NCBI GenBank assembly: GCA_035703165.1
Contig: DASSYR010000043.1
Span: 1-64,000 of the forward strand
Direction of reading: 5' to 3'
DNA from: AWTP1-9 sp035703165
GTDB taxonomy: Bacteria; Bacteroidota; Bacteroidia; Chitinophagales; Chitinophagaceae
DNA length: 64,000 nucleotides
The notes beneath the pieces are model-generated. The model searched no databases, had not been told where the DNA came from, and was given only the letters and a program-made list of their open reading frames with translations. Shown piece after piece: positions 7,198-16,001 of this stretch. The position numbers were made by a program, and so were the translations under genes. Positions within the stretch are counted from its first letter, which is position 1. Each line of letters starts with the position of its first letter.

Positions 7198-7736
7198 TTA
7201 GACAAAAACAAATAATAACAAATTGGAACGTCATCACCGGAGGGCCATGCACAGGTAAAACAACCGTGGTTAAATTGCTAGCCGCAAAAGGCTATAAAAC
7301 CACTATTGAACATGCCAGACACTACATAGATACGCAAAAAATACAGGGACAAACTGTAGAGGAAATTCGGAACAACAAGAAAAAATTTCAACTGGGTGTA
7401 CTGAACATGCAGATAGAACAAGAAGCTGCGCTTGATGTGAATGAAACGGTTTTCTTAGACCGTGCATTGCCTGACACCATGGCTTATTTTAACTTTTTGG
7501 GATTGGATTATGATGACAGGCTGATTGAGCAGTGCAACAAATACTGCTATCACCGTGTATTTATTTTAGATCGGCTGCCTTTGATAAATGATTATGCACG
7601 ATTGGAAGATGAAGATGAACAAATTCGTATTCACAACCTGATTATAGAAGTTTATCAGTCATTTCCGTGCCCCATCGTTCCTGTGCCTGTATTAACACCT
7701 GAGGAGCGGGTTAATTTTATATTGAAAAATATTTAA
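7194..7736 (+). CDS. AAA_28-type P-loop NTPase
   Basis: A Walker A motif sits at residues 16-24 (GGPCTGKTT) and a Walker B-like segment is ETVFLDRALPD. The rest (YHRVFILDRLPLINDYAR, EDEDEQIRIHNLI) fits the AAA_28 family of small single-domain ATPases/kinases, related to nucleoside and NadR-type kinases. At 180 residues the length is normal for the family. No substrate is known for this subgroup. The start ATG overlaps the stop of the ATP-cone nuclease gene, so equimolar, coupled translation is expected. A shared role, such as nucleotide-state sensing plus DNA cleavage, is inferred from this coupling only. No signal peptide. Confidence 0.8.
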   Translation: MIRQKQIITNWNVITGGPCTGKTTVVKLLAAKGYKTTIEHARHYIDTQKIQGQTVEEIRNNKKKFQLGVLNMQIEQEAALDVNETVFLDRALPDTMAYFNFLGLDYDDRLIEQCNKYCYHRVFILDRLPLINDYARLEDEDEQIRIHNLIIEVYQSFPCPIVPVPVLTPEERVNFILKNI

Positions 7737-7746
7737 TTTAATCAGA

Positions 7747-7941
7747 AATGGAGCATCCCCTTCACAAAAAGAAGAACATTATCAGATCAAGGAACATTAT
7801 TTGTAGGGCCACAAACATGAGCATCATGCTTTAGCAGATTACGACAAACATATCGAAAATCATATTGTTGATTTCCGGAAAAGGTTAGTGATCCACATCA
7901 TCATTACCTTTCCTGTAAACGTTATAAATTTCACTCACTAG
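7747..7941 (+). pseudogene. N-terminal remnant of a CopB-type heavy-metal P-type ATPase
   Basis: In one frame the sequence reads EEHYQIKEHYL, a TAG at 7804-7806, then GHKHEHHALADYDKHIENHI and VDFRKRLVIHIIITFPV before losing the pattern and stopping at 7939-7941. A His-rich leader followed by a D-F-R-K-R helix and the start of a membrane helix ending T-[IF]-P-V is characteristic of the N-terminus of CopB/IB-3 copper-exporting P-type ATPases. None of the catalytic core (CPH, DKTGT) is present. It lies immediately after the ATP-cone nuclease/AAA_28 pair. Recognition is from memory of the family and would need a search to confirm. Confidence 0.5.
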
Positions 7942-8102
7942 CAATGCGAAACTGGAAAAAGAAAAGCCGAGACAGCGTACAGAAGAAGGTGATGCGGCTT
8001 CTCCCCCCTCATTCAGCACAGATAATACCAATGGGCATCTTTTATTTAAGAATATACCATCTATACCACTTAGGACTATTTTTTGATTTAAAATTCATCT
8101 TG
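7921..8102. repeat. Mosaic of blocks also found at 1690-1777 and 2815-2935
   Basis: Bases 7921-7976 match 1690-1777 with a gap, and 7979-8030 match 2818-2870 closely (AGAAGAAGGTGA then CTCATTCAGCACAGATAATA). In the other place the two blocks are about 1 kb apart, with the YHS gene and the ssb terminator between them. Here they are adjacent. The middle of the second block encodes GGEAASPSS on the minus strand, part of the SSB tail. Confidence 0.55.
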
Positions 8103-8342
8103 CTATAAATCTGTCATAAATCTATAAATACTTTCTGGCAAATAGAGCCCGTTATCCGTCATGGTCAAAAAAGATGGTTCGAAAATTTTCTTATAACAAA
8201 CCAGACAATGAAAATGCGCAAAGACTACAGTTTCGTTTTCACAAATCACTTTTTTTCGAATAACATAATTGAGTGCAAATGCTTTGACAGAACTATTAAT
8301 TTCATCGGGAAAGGGAAATAAAGCGACTATAAAAAAAAGCAA
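8103..8342 (-). CDS. Hypothetical small ORF, probably a decayed gene
   Basis: A 79-codon frame starting ATG with a hydrophobic N-terminus (MLFFIVALFPF) and ending in SIYRFMTDL. It recurs in broken form at 2951-3136, where the same DNA carries indels and the frame is lost. Similarity between the copies is strongest in the 3' half (EPSFLTMTDNG here). No family is recognised. Because one copy is clearly broken and the surroundings are decayed, this may be a remnant that happens to be open. The nearest gene on the same strand is far away. Confidence 0.3.
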   Translation of the reverse strand: MLFFIVALFPFPDEINSSVKAFALNYVIRKKVICENETVVFAHFHCLVCYKKIFEPSFLTMTDNGLYLPESIYRFMTDL

Positions 8343-8447
8343 GAATTCCTTTGTATATTCAAAAATAGCGATGTTGTAGAAAGTGGAGTTGCAACGGTAT
8401 ATCAGATCTCTTAAAATTTCCTAAATTGCCAGCTTAAACATTGGCTC

Positions 8448-10979
8448 ATGAAAAAAAGATTCCTGTTTTTGGCATTTACACTTTTTACTTTTTCAATTAC
8501 CAAAGCCCAACTCAAATCACCGGATGAATTTTTGGGCTATAAAATCGGAACAAAATTTACTCCTCACTGGAAGGTTGTTAATTATTTCACTCATGTTGCA
8601 TCCTCAGCTTCTGCAATGATTAAATTGCAACAATATGGTGAGACCAATGAGGGGCGCCCTTTATTACTTGCCTTTGTGAGCAGTCCGGAAAATATACAGC
8701 GGCTGGAACAAATCCGGATGAATAATATTCGTCTTGCCAACCTTGCAAACGATAAAAAAGCTGCCATAGAAGATAATGCCCCGGCGGTTGTGTGGCTCAG
8801 TTATAATGTTCATGGGAATGAAGCCTCTTCTACAGAAGCAGCCTTGCTGACTTTGTACGCATTAGTTGATCCTTCCAACACTCAAACAAAAGAATGGCTG
8901 AAAAACACAGTAGTTATTCTTGATCCCTGTATCAATCCTGACGGGAGAGACCGCTATGTGAACTGGTTTAATTCAATAGTAGGAAAAAATTTTAATCCCC
9001 AATTAGCAGCAAGAGAACACCGAGAACCCTGGCCCGGTGGAAGAACGAATCATTATAATTTCGATCTGAATCGTGACTGGGCGTGGCAAACTCAGAAAGA
9101 ATCCCGGGAGCGAATGAAACTGTACTGTCAATGGATGCCCCAGGTACATGTGGATTATCATGAGCAAAGTGTGAATGCACCCTACTATTTTGCTCCTGCC
9201 GGGCAGCCATATCACGAAGTAATCACACAGTGGCAGCGGGATTTCCAGGTAACAATTGGAAAAAACAACGCAAAGTATTTTGATACCAATGGCTGGTTGT
9301 TTTTTACCAAAGAAGTATTTGATCTTTTTTATCCGTCTTATGGCGATACATATCCAGTATTCAATGGCAGTATCGGTATGACTTACGAACAAGCCGGAGG
9401 CCCCGCAGGCGGGCTTGGCGCTTTGAATGATGAAGGAGATACATTAACCCTTGTTGATCGTGCCACGCATCATTTTATCACTTCCCTGAGTACTATTGAG
9501 ATTTCCTCCCTAAATGCTTCGAAGCTTGTAAAAGAGTTCCGAAAATATTTTAATGATGCGGTAAGCAATGGTGTGGGAGAACACAAATCCTATGTGATCA
9601 AAAGTGATGGCAGAAGTTTACAAAGAATAAAATCGCTGACCGAACTGCTGGATAAAAACGGAATTCAATACGAATTTGCGTTGGGAAGTTCGAAAGGTGC
9701 TTTCTCAGGTTATGATTACGGTACCGGGAAAGAAGGACTGTTTACGATACAACAGGGCGATCTGATTGTAAGTGCTTTACAGCCACGCTCTGCCTTAGTA
9801 AAAGTTTTATTCGAACCGAAATCAAAACTGGTGGACTCCGTCACTTATGATATAACTGCCTGGTCATTGCCCTATGTGTATGGGGTAAATGCTTTTGCAT
9901 CGAAAGATAAAATTCAGATGGGTGGTGGAAGCCTGACGGCAGCAAAAATCAGTAATCCTGAAACAGATTATGGTTATGTTTTGCCTTGGAGTGGGATGAC
10001 ATCGGTAAAAACTGTATCCCTATTGCTGAAAAAAGGTATTCTGCTACGTTATGCAGAGCAGCCTTTTGAGATCGGGAGCAACAAGTTTGACAGAGGTTCC
10101 ATCATAATTTTAAAAACGGCAAACAAGTCGTTCGGAAAAAATCTATGGAGTATAGTAAAAGAAATTGCCGATGCAAACAATCTTCAGCTTTTTCCGGTAG
10201 TAAGCGGCTTTGTTGATAAAGGATATGATTTCGGCAGCCAAAAAGTACATCCATTTAAAGCGCCAAGGGTGGCATTGGTTACGGGGGAAAATGTGAACTC
10301 GAATGCCTCCGGTGAAATCTGGCATTTCTTTGAACAGCAGATTGATTATCCTCTTACATTGATCAATGCAACGAATATCGGTACTACCAATTGGAATAAT
10401 ATTGATGTACTCATTTTACCGGATGGCAATTACCATTTTCTAAGTGATAAAGGACAATTGGAAGATTTCAAAGACTGGATCAACAAAGGCGGAAAAGTAA
10501 TAGCATTGGAAGGAGCAGTAGCGCAATTGGCCAAGGCCGAATTCGGAATTAAGCTGAAAAAAGGAGATGAAGGTGATAAAAAAGATACAGTTTTATATGC
10601 AGCATTAAAAAAATTTGAAGACCGTGAAAGAGATGCAATTCCTGGTACAACTTTGGGTTCTATATTAAAAGTAAATCTGGATAATACACATCCGCTTGCA
10701 TTCGGTTACCCTGATTATTATTTCACACTCAAGCAGGACGATGCAATTTATGAATTCATGAAAGAAGGCTGGAACGTAGGTGTGATAAAAAAAGAAAGCC
10801 AGGTGGCAGGATTCATCGGGGCCAAATTAAAAGAAAAACTGAAAGACGGTTTGCTTTTTGGCGTTCAGAATATGGGTCGCGGCTCGGTTATTTACCTGGC
10901 AGATAATGTTATGTTTCGCAGCTTCTGGGAAAACGGGAAACTGATGTTTTGCAATGCCGTTTTTCTCGTAGGGAATTAA
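8448..10979 (+). CDS. Secreted M14-family zinc carboxypeptidase-like protein
   Basis: The 843-residue product has a signal peptide (about 1-20, ITKAQ). The M14 metallopeptidase fold shows the zinc ligands H122-x-x-E125 (YNVHGNEASSTEA), the substrate-binding NPDGRDRY segment, a second histidine in VHVDYHEQ, and the catalytic glutamate region GMTYEQAGG. The domain occupies roughly residues 40-370. The C-terminal half is a long extension with a class I glutamine-amidotransferase-like segment (DVLILPDGNYHFLSDKGQ) often seen in large Bacteroidota M14 proteins. It should act in the periplasm or outside the cell on peptides. No T9SS sorting domain is evident. It is flanked by long non-coding stretches and appears monocistronic. 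Confidence 0.9.
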   Translation: MKKRFLFLAFTLFTFSITKAQLKSPDEFLGYKIGTKFTPHWKVVNYFTHVASSASAMIKLQQYGETNEGRPLLLAFVSSPENIQRLEQIRMNNIRLANLANDKKAAIEDNAPAVVWLSYNVHGNEASSTEAALLTLYALVDPSNTQTKEWLKNTVVILDPCINPDGRDRYVNWFNSIVGKNFNPQLAAREHREPWPGGRTNHYNFDLNRDWAWQTQKESRERMKLYCQWMPQVHVDYHEQSVNAPYYFAPAGQPYHEVITQWQRDFQVTIGKNNAKYFDTNGWLFFTKEVFDLFYPSYGDTYPVFNGSIGMTYEQAGGPAGGLGALNDEGDTLTLVDRATHHFITSLSTIEISSLNASKLVKEFRKYFNDAVSNGVGEHKSYVIKSDGRSLQRIKSLTELLDKNGIQYEFALGSSKGAFSGYDYGTGKEGLFTIQQGDLIVSALQPRSALVKVLFEPKSKLVDSVTYDITAWSLPYVYGVNAFASKDKIQMGGGSLTAAKISNPETDYGYVLPWSGMTSVKTVSLLLKKGILLRYAEQPFEIGSNKFDRGSIIILKTANKSFGKNLWSIVKEIADANNLQLFPVVSGFVDKGYDFGSQKVHPFKAPRVALVTGENVNSNASGEIWHFFEQQIDYPLTLINATNIGTTNWNNIDVLILPDGNYHFLSDKGQLEDFKDWINKGGKVIALEGAVAQLAKAEFGIKLKKGDEGDKKDTVLYAALKKFEDRERDAIPGTTLGSILKVNLDNTHPLAFGYPDYYFTLKQDDAIYEFMKEGWNVGVIKKESQVAGFIGAKLKEKLKDGLLFGVQNMGRGSVIYLADNVMFRSFWENGKLMFCNAVFLVGN

Positions 10980-11069
10980 ACTCTTACAGGAGTTATAAAG
11001 CTGAGGAATTTTACCGAACGGCAAATCAACTTCTCTAACAAAGTTTATATTCGTTGAATAAATTTTTTC

Positions 11070-11220
11070 ATGAGGAAGTTTTTATTTGCTACCGTTTATT
11101 TCTTTCCTTCTTTATTTCACGCAAAGCTGCTATGAAAATATAAAAGCCGGATAATTTATTCAATCATCACTATTAACGCTACCGGCACTAATACGACAGA
11201 TGTTTCGCGTACTACTCCTT
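11070..11220 (+). pseudogene. Possible remnant of a secreted protein gene
   Basis: ATG 11070 opens a 21-codon frame that looks like a signal peptide (MRKFLFATVYFFPSLFHAK) and stops at 11133-11135. In the frame that then reads through, a short protein-like stretch follows (IITINATGTNTTDVSRTTP) to a TAA near 11220. This could be the shell of a deleted exported-protein gene in the 335-base gap between the M14 gene and ssb. It may also be chance. Confidence 0.25.
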
Positions 11221-11268
11221 AAATGGCTGCCCTATGAAATAGAAAATTATCTTAGTTTTAATTAAAAT

Positions 11269-11301
11269 GCCCGCCTGGATACCAGGCAGGCTTATTTTTT
11301 T
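11269..11301. terminator. Hairpin terminator downstream of ssb
   Basis: Arms GCCCGCCTGG (11269-11278) and CCAGGCAGGC (11282-11291) with a three-base loop. A T-rich run follows on the plus strand (11292-11301), and AT-rich sequence (ATTTTAATT) follows on the minus strand. It lies 24 bases past the ssb stop, so it can serve ssb on the minus strand and convergent transcription from the left. A near-identical copy lies at 2720-2742. Confidence 0.75.
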
Positions 11302-11314
11302 AATCAAAAACATT

Positions 11315-11731
11315 TTAAAAAGGTAAATCATCTACCGATTCATTAGCTGATGGAGTATATCCCGCAGCAGCAGAAGGAGATGCGGTTTCTCCCTGACTAC
11401 CGCTTTCAGAACGGTTACCACCCCCCAGTAATTGAATATTTAAAACACGAAGCGTTAATGAGGCTCCGGCAGTTCCGTCATTTCGTTGAAAAGTTCTTAC
11501 TTCAGGAGTACCCTCAGCATAAATCTGAGTTCCTTTCTTTAAATAAGGTGCAATGCCTGTTTTGTCTGACCAATAAGCACAATCTACCCAGGTAGTTTTG
11601 TCCTTCTGCATTCCTTGCGCATCTCTAAATCGTTCCGTATGAGCAACCGTAAAATTCATCACATTTTTTCCGTTAACAGTGTTTACTACACAATCTTTGC
11701 CAAGGTTTCCAATAATTTGAAGCTTTATCAT
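11315..11731 (-). CDS. ssb: Single-stranded DNA-binding protein
   Basis: The 138-residue protein has the SSB OB-fold: MIKLQIIGNLGKDCVVN, then VMNFTVAHTERFRD, TTWVDCAYWSDKTG and KKGTQIYAEGTPEVRTF. A flexible Ser/Gly-rich linker follows, and then the acidic tip DDLPF that recruits DNA repair and replication proteins. It coats single-stranded DNA in replication and recombination. It is short compared with E. coli SSB but normal for Bacteroidota secondary SSBs, so it may not be the only copy in the genome. It is divergent from mnmA; a promoter-like pair of boxes lies upstream. Its 3' end is duplicated at 2683-2865. Confidence 0.95.
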   Translation of the reverse strand: MIKLQIIGNLGKDCVVNTVNGKNVMNFTVAHTERFRDAQGMQKDKTTWVDCAYWSDKTGIAPYLKKGTQIYAEGTPEVRTFQRNDGTAGASLTLRVLNIQLLGGGNRSESGSQGETASPSAAAGYTPSANESVDDLPF

Positions 11732-11751
11732 AATGTTTTTTTTAAGGGCAA

Positions 11752-11781
11752 TAAAGTTAGGAAAAGAGCAAGTAACTCAAT
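11752..11781 (-). promoter_or_regulatory. Probable ssb promoter
   Basis: On the minus strand a TTG (11778-11780) is followed after 18 bases by TAACTTTA (11752-11759). This resembles the Bacteroidota -33 TTG / -7 TAnnTTTG promoter. It is about 20 bases upstream of the ssb start. Confidence 0.45.
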
Positions 11782-11943
11782 AAATATTTTAACTGCTATT
11801 AACAAATCAATACAGGTTATTTTTTAGCTTTTTTTTGTGAAAAAACACAGTTTTTAATCAATCCTCAATGCGATACACTTTCTCAAAGACATTTTTGTTG
11901 CGCCAATTATGTTTAATTTTGCACGTTTAATAAACTCGTAATT

Positions 11944-13053
11944 ATGAGCCGTAAGGGAAAAGTTTTAGTGGCAATGAGTGGCGGTATAGATAGTACTGTT
12001 ACAGCGCTCATGTTGCATAATGAAGGCTATGAAGTAGTAGGCATCACCATGAAAACCTGGGACTATGCAACCAGTGGCTCATCAAAAAAAGAAACCGGAT
12101 GTTGCAATCTTGATTCTTTTAATGATGCCCGTATGGCAGCGGTTCAACATGGGTTTCCACATTTTGTGTTGGATATACGGGAGGAATTTGGCGACTTTGT
12201 AATTGAAAATTTTGTTGAGGAATATCTTGCCGGGCGAACTCCTAATCCATGTGTAATGTGCAACACACATATTAAATGGAGAGCTTTATTAAAAAGAGCC
12301 GATGCGCTTGGATGTGATTATATAGCTACCGGCCATTACGGAAATATTTCCCAACATACCGATGGTCGTTTCTACATAAGTAAGGGGCTGGATGAAACAA
12401 AAGATCAAAGCTATGTTTTATGGGGCTTGCAACAGGATTTATTGAGTCGCACTTTGCTACCATTAGGTAATTATCGTAAATCAGAAATACGCCAAATGGC
12501 TATTGATTACGGCTACCCGGAACTGGCCAAAAAAAATGAGAGTTATGAAATATGTTTCGTACCCGATAATGATTACCGTGGCTTTTTAAAGAAAAAAGTA
12601 CAAGGCCTGGAAGAAAGAGTTGCCGGCGGAAATTTTATTGACAAATCAGGAAAAATTCTTGGTCATCATAAGGGTTATCCCTTTTATACAATCGGACAGC
12701 GCAAGGGATTGGATATAGCCTTGGGTAAACCAGCTTTTGTTACCGAAATTATCCCGGAATCCAATACCATCGTTTTGGGTGACGAGGAGGACCTGAACCA
12801 AAAAGAGATATTAGTTGCCAACATAAACTGGATGAAATATGATGGCGTTTGCACAGGAAAGGATGCCATAACCAAAATTCGCTATAAAGATCATGGTAGT
12901 ATAAGTAGCTTGTACCCAGATGATAAAGGCTGCGTAAGGGTAAAATTTTATGAATCTGCTAAAGGCGTTGCCCCGGGCCAAAGCGCTGTTTTTTATGAAG
13001 GGAATGATATTATCGGAGGTGGAATTATTCAGCGTAATGACATTGTCTTATAA
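11944..13053 (+). CDS. mnmA: tRNA-specific 2-thiouridylase MnmA
   Basis: MnmA installs the 2-thio group of uridine 34 in tRNAs for Lys, Glu and Gln. The N-terminal PP-loop is clear (VLVAMSGGIDSTVTALML). Two catalytic cysteines are in place: C103 in TPNPCVMCN and the second in SYEICFVPD. GHHKGYPFYTIGQRKGL and the C-terminal barrel (RVKFYESAKGVAPGQSAVFY) complete the family layout. At 369 residues the length is normal. The start is ATG 11944. A TAATTTTG element at 11914-11921 may be its -7 box. It is divergent from ssb and monocistronic; the lipoprotein gene follows 133 bases later. Confidence 0.97.
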   Translation: MSRKGKVLVAMSGGIDSTVTALMLHNEGYEVVGITMKTWDYATSGSSKKETGCCNLDSFNDARMAAVQHGFPHFVLDIREEFGDFVIENFVEEYLAGRTPNPCVMCNTHIKWRALLKRADALGCDYIATGHYGNISQHTDGRFYISKGLDETKDQSYVLWGLQQDLLSRTLLPLGNYRKSEIRQMAIDYGYPELAKKNESYEICFVPDNDYRGFLKKKVQGLEERVAGGNFIDKSGKILGHHKGYPFYTIGQRKGLDIALGKPAFVTEIIPESNTIVLGDEEDLNQKEILVANINWMKYDGVCTGKDAITKIRYKDHGSISSLYPDDKGCVRVKFYESAKGVAPGQSAVFYEGNDIIGGGIIQRNDIVL

Positions 13054-13186
13054 GCAATAAAACCTCATAGTCAGCGTTTTAGCTAATAATTAAACTATTT
13101 ATTTAATACTGTGGAAGCAAATGAACAATAAAAGGTGTCTTACCAATAAATAAATTTAGTTAACAACTGAATTCATAAACCTACTT

Positions 13187-13981
13187 ATGAAAAAAATGAC
13201 ACGCTCAACGGATATTGCCAAATTACTTATGTTAATCGCATTTATATCCTTTTCTATCATATCCTGTAAAAAAAAGGAAGAAATTCCAGCCTTGTCAACC
13301 ATCAACGAATACTTTCCGTTAAAAGTGGGTAAATATATCGTATATCGTTTGGACTCAACGGTAGCAACAGAAGATGCAAAAAGATTGGTAGTACATACTT
13401 ATATGATTAAAGACAGTGTTGACGAACAGTTTGTTGACAATCAGGGGCGGGTATCTTTTCGTATAAGCCGCTTTATAAGAGACTCCGCAGGGTTAGGCGC
13501 ATGGAGAGGGAATACAACTCTTTTTGCTACTCTTACACCAAACAATTTAGGAACAGGAGGAAGTATTGAATTTGTAGAAAACAACTTGCGTTTCATAAAA
13601 CTTAAAGAACCGGTAAGAGAAGGTTTTGTTTGGCCGGGCAACTCTTACATAAATACGAATAATGATTTTTACAGGTATTATGATGGATGGGAATATACGT
13701 ATGAAGATGTCGGCGGCTCGTTAACTGTGGGCACTAAAAACTTTTCTTCTGCTCTTACCGTAGTGCAGCAGCCTAATGAAGGAGGAACAGAAGATCTGTC
13801 AAATCCCAGTGTAAAATTTGATGAAAGAAATTATTCTGTTGAAAAGTACGCTAAAGGTGTAGGCCTTGTTTATAAAGAATTTATACATTGGACATTTCAT
13901 CGTGACGAACTTAATTCCAATATTTATTATTTTACGGAAAACAGCTATGGTGTTAAGCTTACTGTATTAGATTACAATTAA
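13187..13981 (+). CDS. Hypothetical lipoprotein
   Basis: The 264-residue protein starts with a lipoprotein signal peptide (about 1-27, ending FSIISC, with Lys residues after the Cys). The rest (NEYFPLKVGKYIVYRLDS, then DEQFVDNQGRVSFRISRF) is a beta-rich domain seen in many uncharacterised Bacteroidota exported proteins. Sequence after the lipidated Cys is KKKEE, which in this phylum may affect sorting to the cell surface, though that is inference. It precedes the T9SS subtilase by 43 bases on the same strand, so they may be co-transcribed. No enzymatic motif is visible. Confidence 0.75.
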   Translation: MKKMTRSTDIAKLLMLIAFISFSIISCKKKEEIPALSTINEYFPLKVGKYIVYRLDSTVATEDAKRLVVHTYMIKDSVDEQFVDNQGRVSFRISRFIRDSAGLGAWRGNTTLFATLTPNNLGTGGSIEFVENNLRFIKLKEPVREGFVWPGNSYINTNNDFYRYYDGWEYTYEDVGGSLTVGTKNFSSALTVVQQPNEGGTEDLSNPSVKFDERNYSVEKYAKGVGLVYKEFIHWTFHRDELNSNIYYFTENSYGVKLTVLDYN

Positions 13982-14024
13982 ATGTATCTTTATTTCTCAT
14001 TCCGGATAATGAAATATTTATAAA

Positions 14025-16001
14025 ATGAAAAGCCGCATAATTCTTGTATCATTTTTTTTCTTTTCAATACTCTCTTCATCTTTTTCACAGTTCAGTAAAT
14101 ACATCATTCGGTTTAAGGATAAAAATAATTCTCCTTTTTCTTTAACATCTCCTTCTGCATACTTATCTCCCAGGGCTATACAGCGCAGATTAAACCAAAA
14201 TATTAATATTGACAGCACAGACCTGCCTGTTAACCCGGCTTATATCCAGGCTGTACTTAATACAGGTTCTGTTAACTTACTTAATCGTTCTAAATGGCTT
14301 AATGCAATTACTATCCAGACTACGGATAATGCTGCTCTAACTGCCATACAGAATCTTTCTTTTGTAAAAGAAGCAACCCCGGTTGCCCTGAGATTTGTCG
14401 GGACAAATCCGGTAAACAAATTTTTCGAAACCCCTACACCAATAAAAAGAAACGTTGGCACAAATAAGCTAACCACAGATTACTATAATTATGGCCCTGC
14501 TATCGGTCAAATTAATTTACACAAAGGCCAGTTTCTCCATAATATAGGGTTAAGGGGACAAGGTATTGTTATATCAATGTTAGATGGCGGTTTTTTTGGC
14601 TTTCCTACCAACACTTCGCTTGACAGCGCAAGAAATAATAACCAGTTTTTAGGCACATGGGATTTTGTTTCAGGCGAACCAAGAGTGGATGAGAATGATG
14701 CACATGGGCTATATTGTCTTAGCATGATTGCTGCCAACTGGCCGGGAACACTGGTAGGAACTGCACCTAAAGCCGGTTTTTGGCTTTTCAGAACCGAGGA
14801 TTCATCAACAGAGCAACCGATAGAGGAATATAATTGGGCTACCGGGGCAGAGTATGCGGATAGCGTTGGCTCAGATATTATTTCCAGTTCGTTAGGATAC
14901 AGAGATTTTGATAATGCTTCGTTTAACCACAGTTATGCAGATTTGGATGGCAATACTACGCCTTGTACCATTGCTGCAGATATGGCTGCAAAAAAAGGAA
15001 TGATTGTGGTTAACAGTGCCGGTAATGCCGGCAATGACCCATGGAAATATATAATTGCTCCAGCCGATGGAGACAGTGTTTTTGCCATTGGCGCTACCAA
15101 TACCAACGGAACCATCGCTTCTTTTTCCAGCTATGGACCTGCTTACGATGGAAGGACTAAACCGAATGTAGTTTCACCCGGGCAATCCATTACGGTAGCA
15201 GGCACAAACAGCCAACCGGGTACAGCCAGCGGAACCTCCTTCTCTTGTCCCAATATGGCTGGTCTTAGTGCCTGCTTATGGCAAGCTTTCCCTGAATTTA
15301 ACAACATAAAAATTATAAATGCTATTCAAAGAAGCGCAGACCGATACAACAATCCTCACGAACAATATGGATATGGAATACCTGATATGAAAATTGCTTT
15401 CGGAAATTTATTAGCGGAATTTGCCACTTCTTCTGCGGAAGCAAATGAATGTAAAATTAACGTCCGGTGGATGAGCAAAGATTTATCAACAATGAGATAC
15501 GAAATTGAAAGAAAATTACCGGATGAAACTGTTTATTCAAAAATTGGCGAAACAAATGGGCAAGGTTCTTCCTTAACCAATCACAGCTACCAGTTTGCAG
15601 ATGAATTAGACTATTCACCCGCCGGAACCTTGTCGTACAGAATAAAACAAATTATTGATACAGCAGCTTCCACTTTAACAGCAGTTTACATTGACACGGC
15701 CAATGTTGTTTTATCCAACCCTTGTATCAATTTGAATGAAGATAAAATAATTGTTTACCCCAATCCCACGGTTAATGGAGAGATAACAGTTTCTGTTTAT
15801 ACAAAAGATGCTATTGACAAACTACAGTTAGGTATTTATAGTTTGAATGGAAACATAATTTACAAACTGGAAAGTTCAAAGGCCCCTGGGAAAAAAGTAT
15901 ATACCCTCCCGATTAGCAGGCTGGCAAGAGGAAAATATATAATTACCGTTTATAACGACAAAAAGAAAATTAAAAGCGTAAAATTTATAAAATCACTATA
16001 A
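14025..16001 (+). CDS. Secreted S8 (subtilisin-like) peptidase with T9SS sorting domain
   Basis: The 658-residue protein has a signal peptide (about 1-22). The S8 catalytic triad is D187 (VISMLDGGFFG), H227 (DENDAHGLYC) and S405 (ASGTSFSCPNMAGLSA), with the oxyanion Asn region VVNSAGNAGNDP. The C-terminal 75 residues form a type A T9SS sorting domain: KIIVYPNPTVNGEITV, then LGIYSLNGNIIYKLE and LARGKYIITVYN. It should be exported through the Sec and type IX systems and anchored or released outside the cell, degrading proteins. Its end overlaps the convergent RsmB-like gene by six bases. The lipoprotein upstream may be its operon partner. Confidence 0.93.
   Translation: MKSRIILVSFFFFSILSSSFSQFSKYIIRFKDKNNSPFSLTSPSAYLSPRAIQRRLNQNINIDSTDLPVNPAYIQAVLNTGSVNLLNRSKWLNAITIQTTDNAALTAIQNLSFVKEATPVALRFVGTNPVNKFFETPTPIKRNVGTNKLTTDYYNYGPAIGQINLHKGQFLHNIGLRGQGIVISMLDGGFFGFPTNTSLDSARNNNQFLGTWDFVSGEPRVDENDAHGLYCLSMIAANWPGTLVGTAPKAGFWLFRTEDSSTEQPIEEYNWATGAEYADSVGSDIISSSLGYRDFDNASFNHSYADLDGNTTPCTIAADMAAKKGMIVVNSAGNAGNDPWKYIIAPADGDSVFAIGATNTNGTIASFSSYGPAYDGRTKPNVVSPGQSITVAGTNSQPGTASGTSFSCPNMAGLSACLWQAFPEFNNIKIINAIQRSADRYNNPHEQYGYGIPDMKIAFGNLLAEFATSSAEANECKINVRWMSKDLSTMRYEIERKLPDETVYSKIGETNGQGSSLTNHSYQFADELDYSPAGTLSYRIKQIIDTAASTLTAVYIDTANVVLSNPCINLNEDKIIVYPNPTVNGEITVSVYTKDAIDKLQLGIYSLNGNIIYKLESSKAPGKKVYTLPISRLARGKYIITVYNDKKKIKSVKFIKSL

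Noticed and set aside
8992..9392. Antisense open frames of 72 and 129 codons inside the M14 peptidase gene
   Set aside because: They lie opposite strongly conserved coding sequence and contain no recognisable protein pattern; they are shadows.
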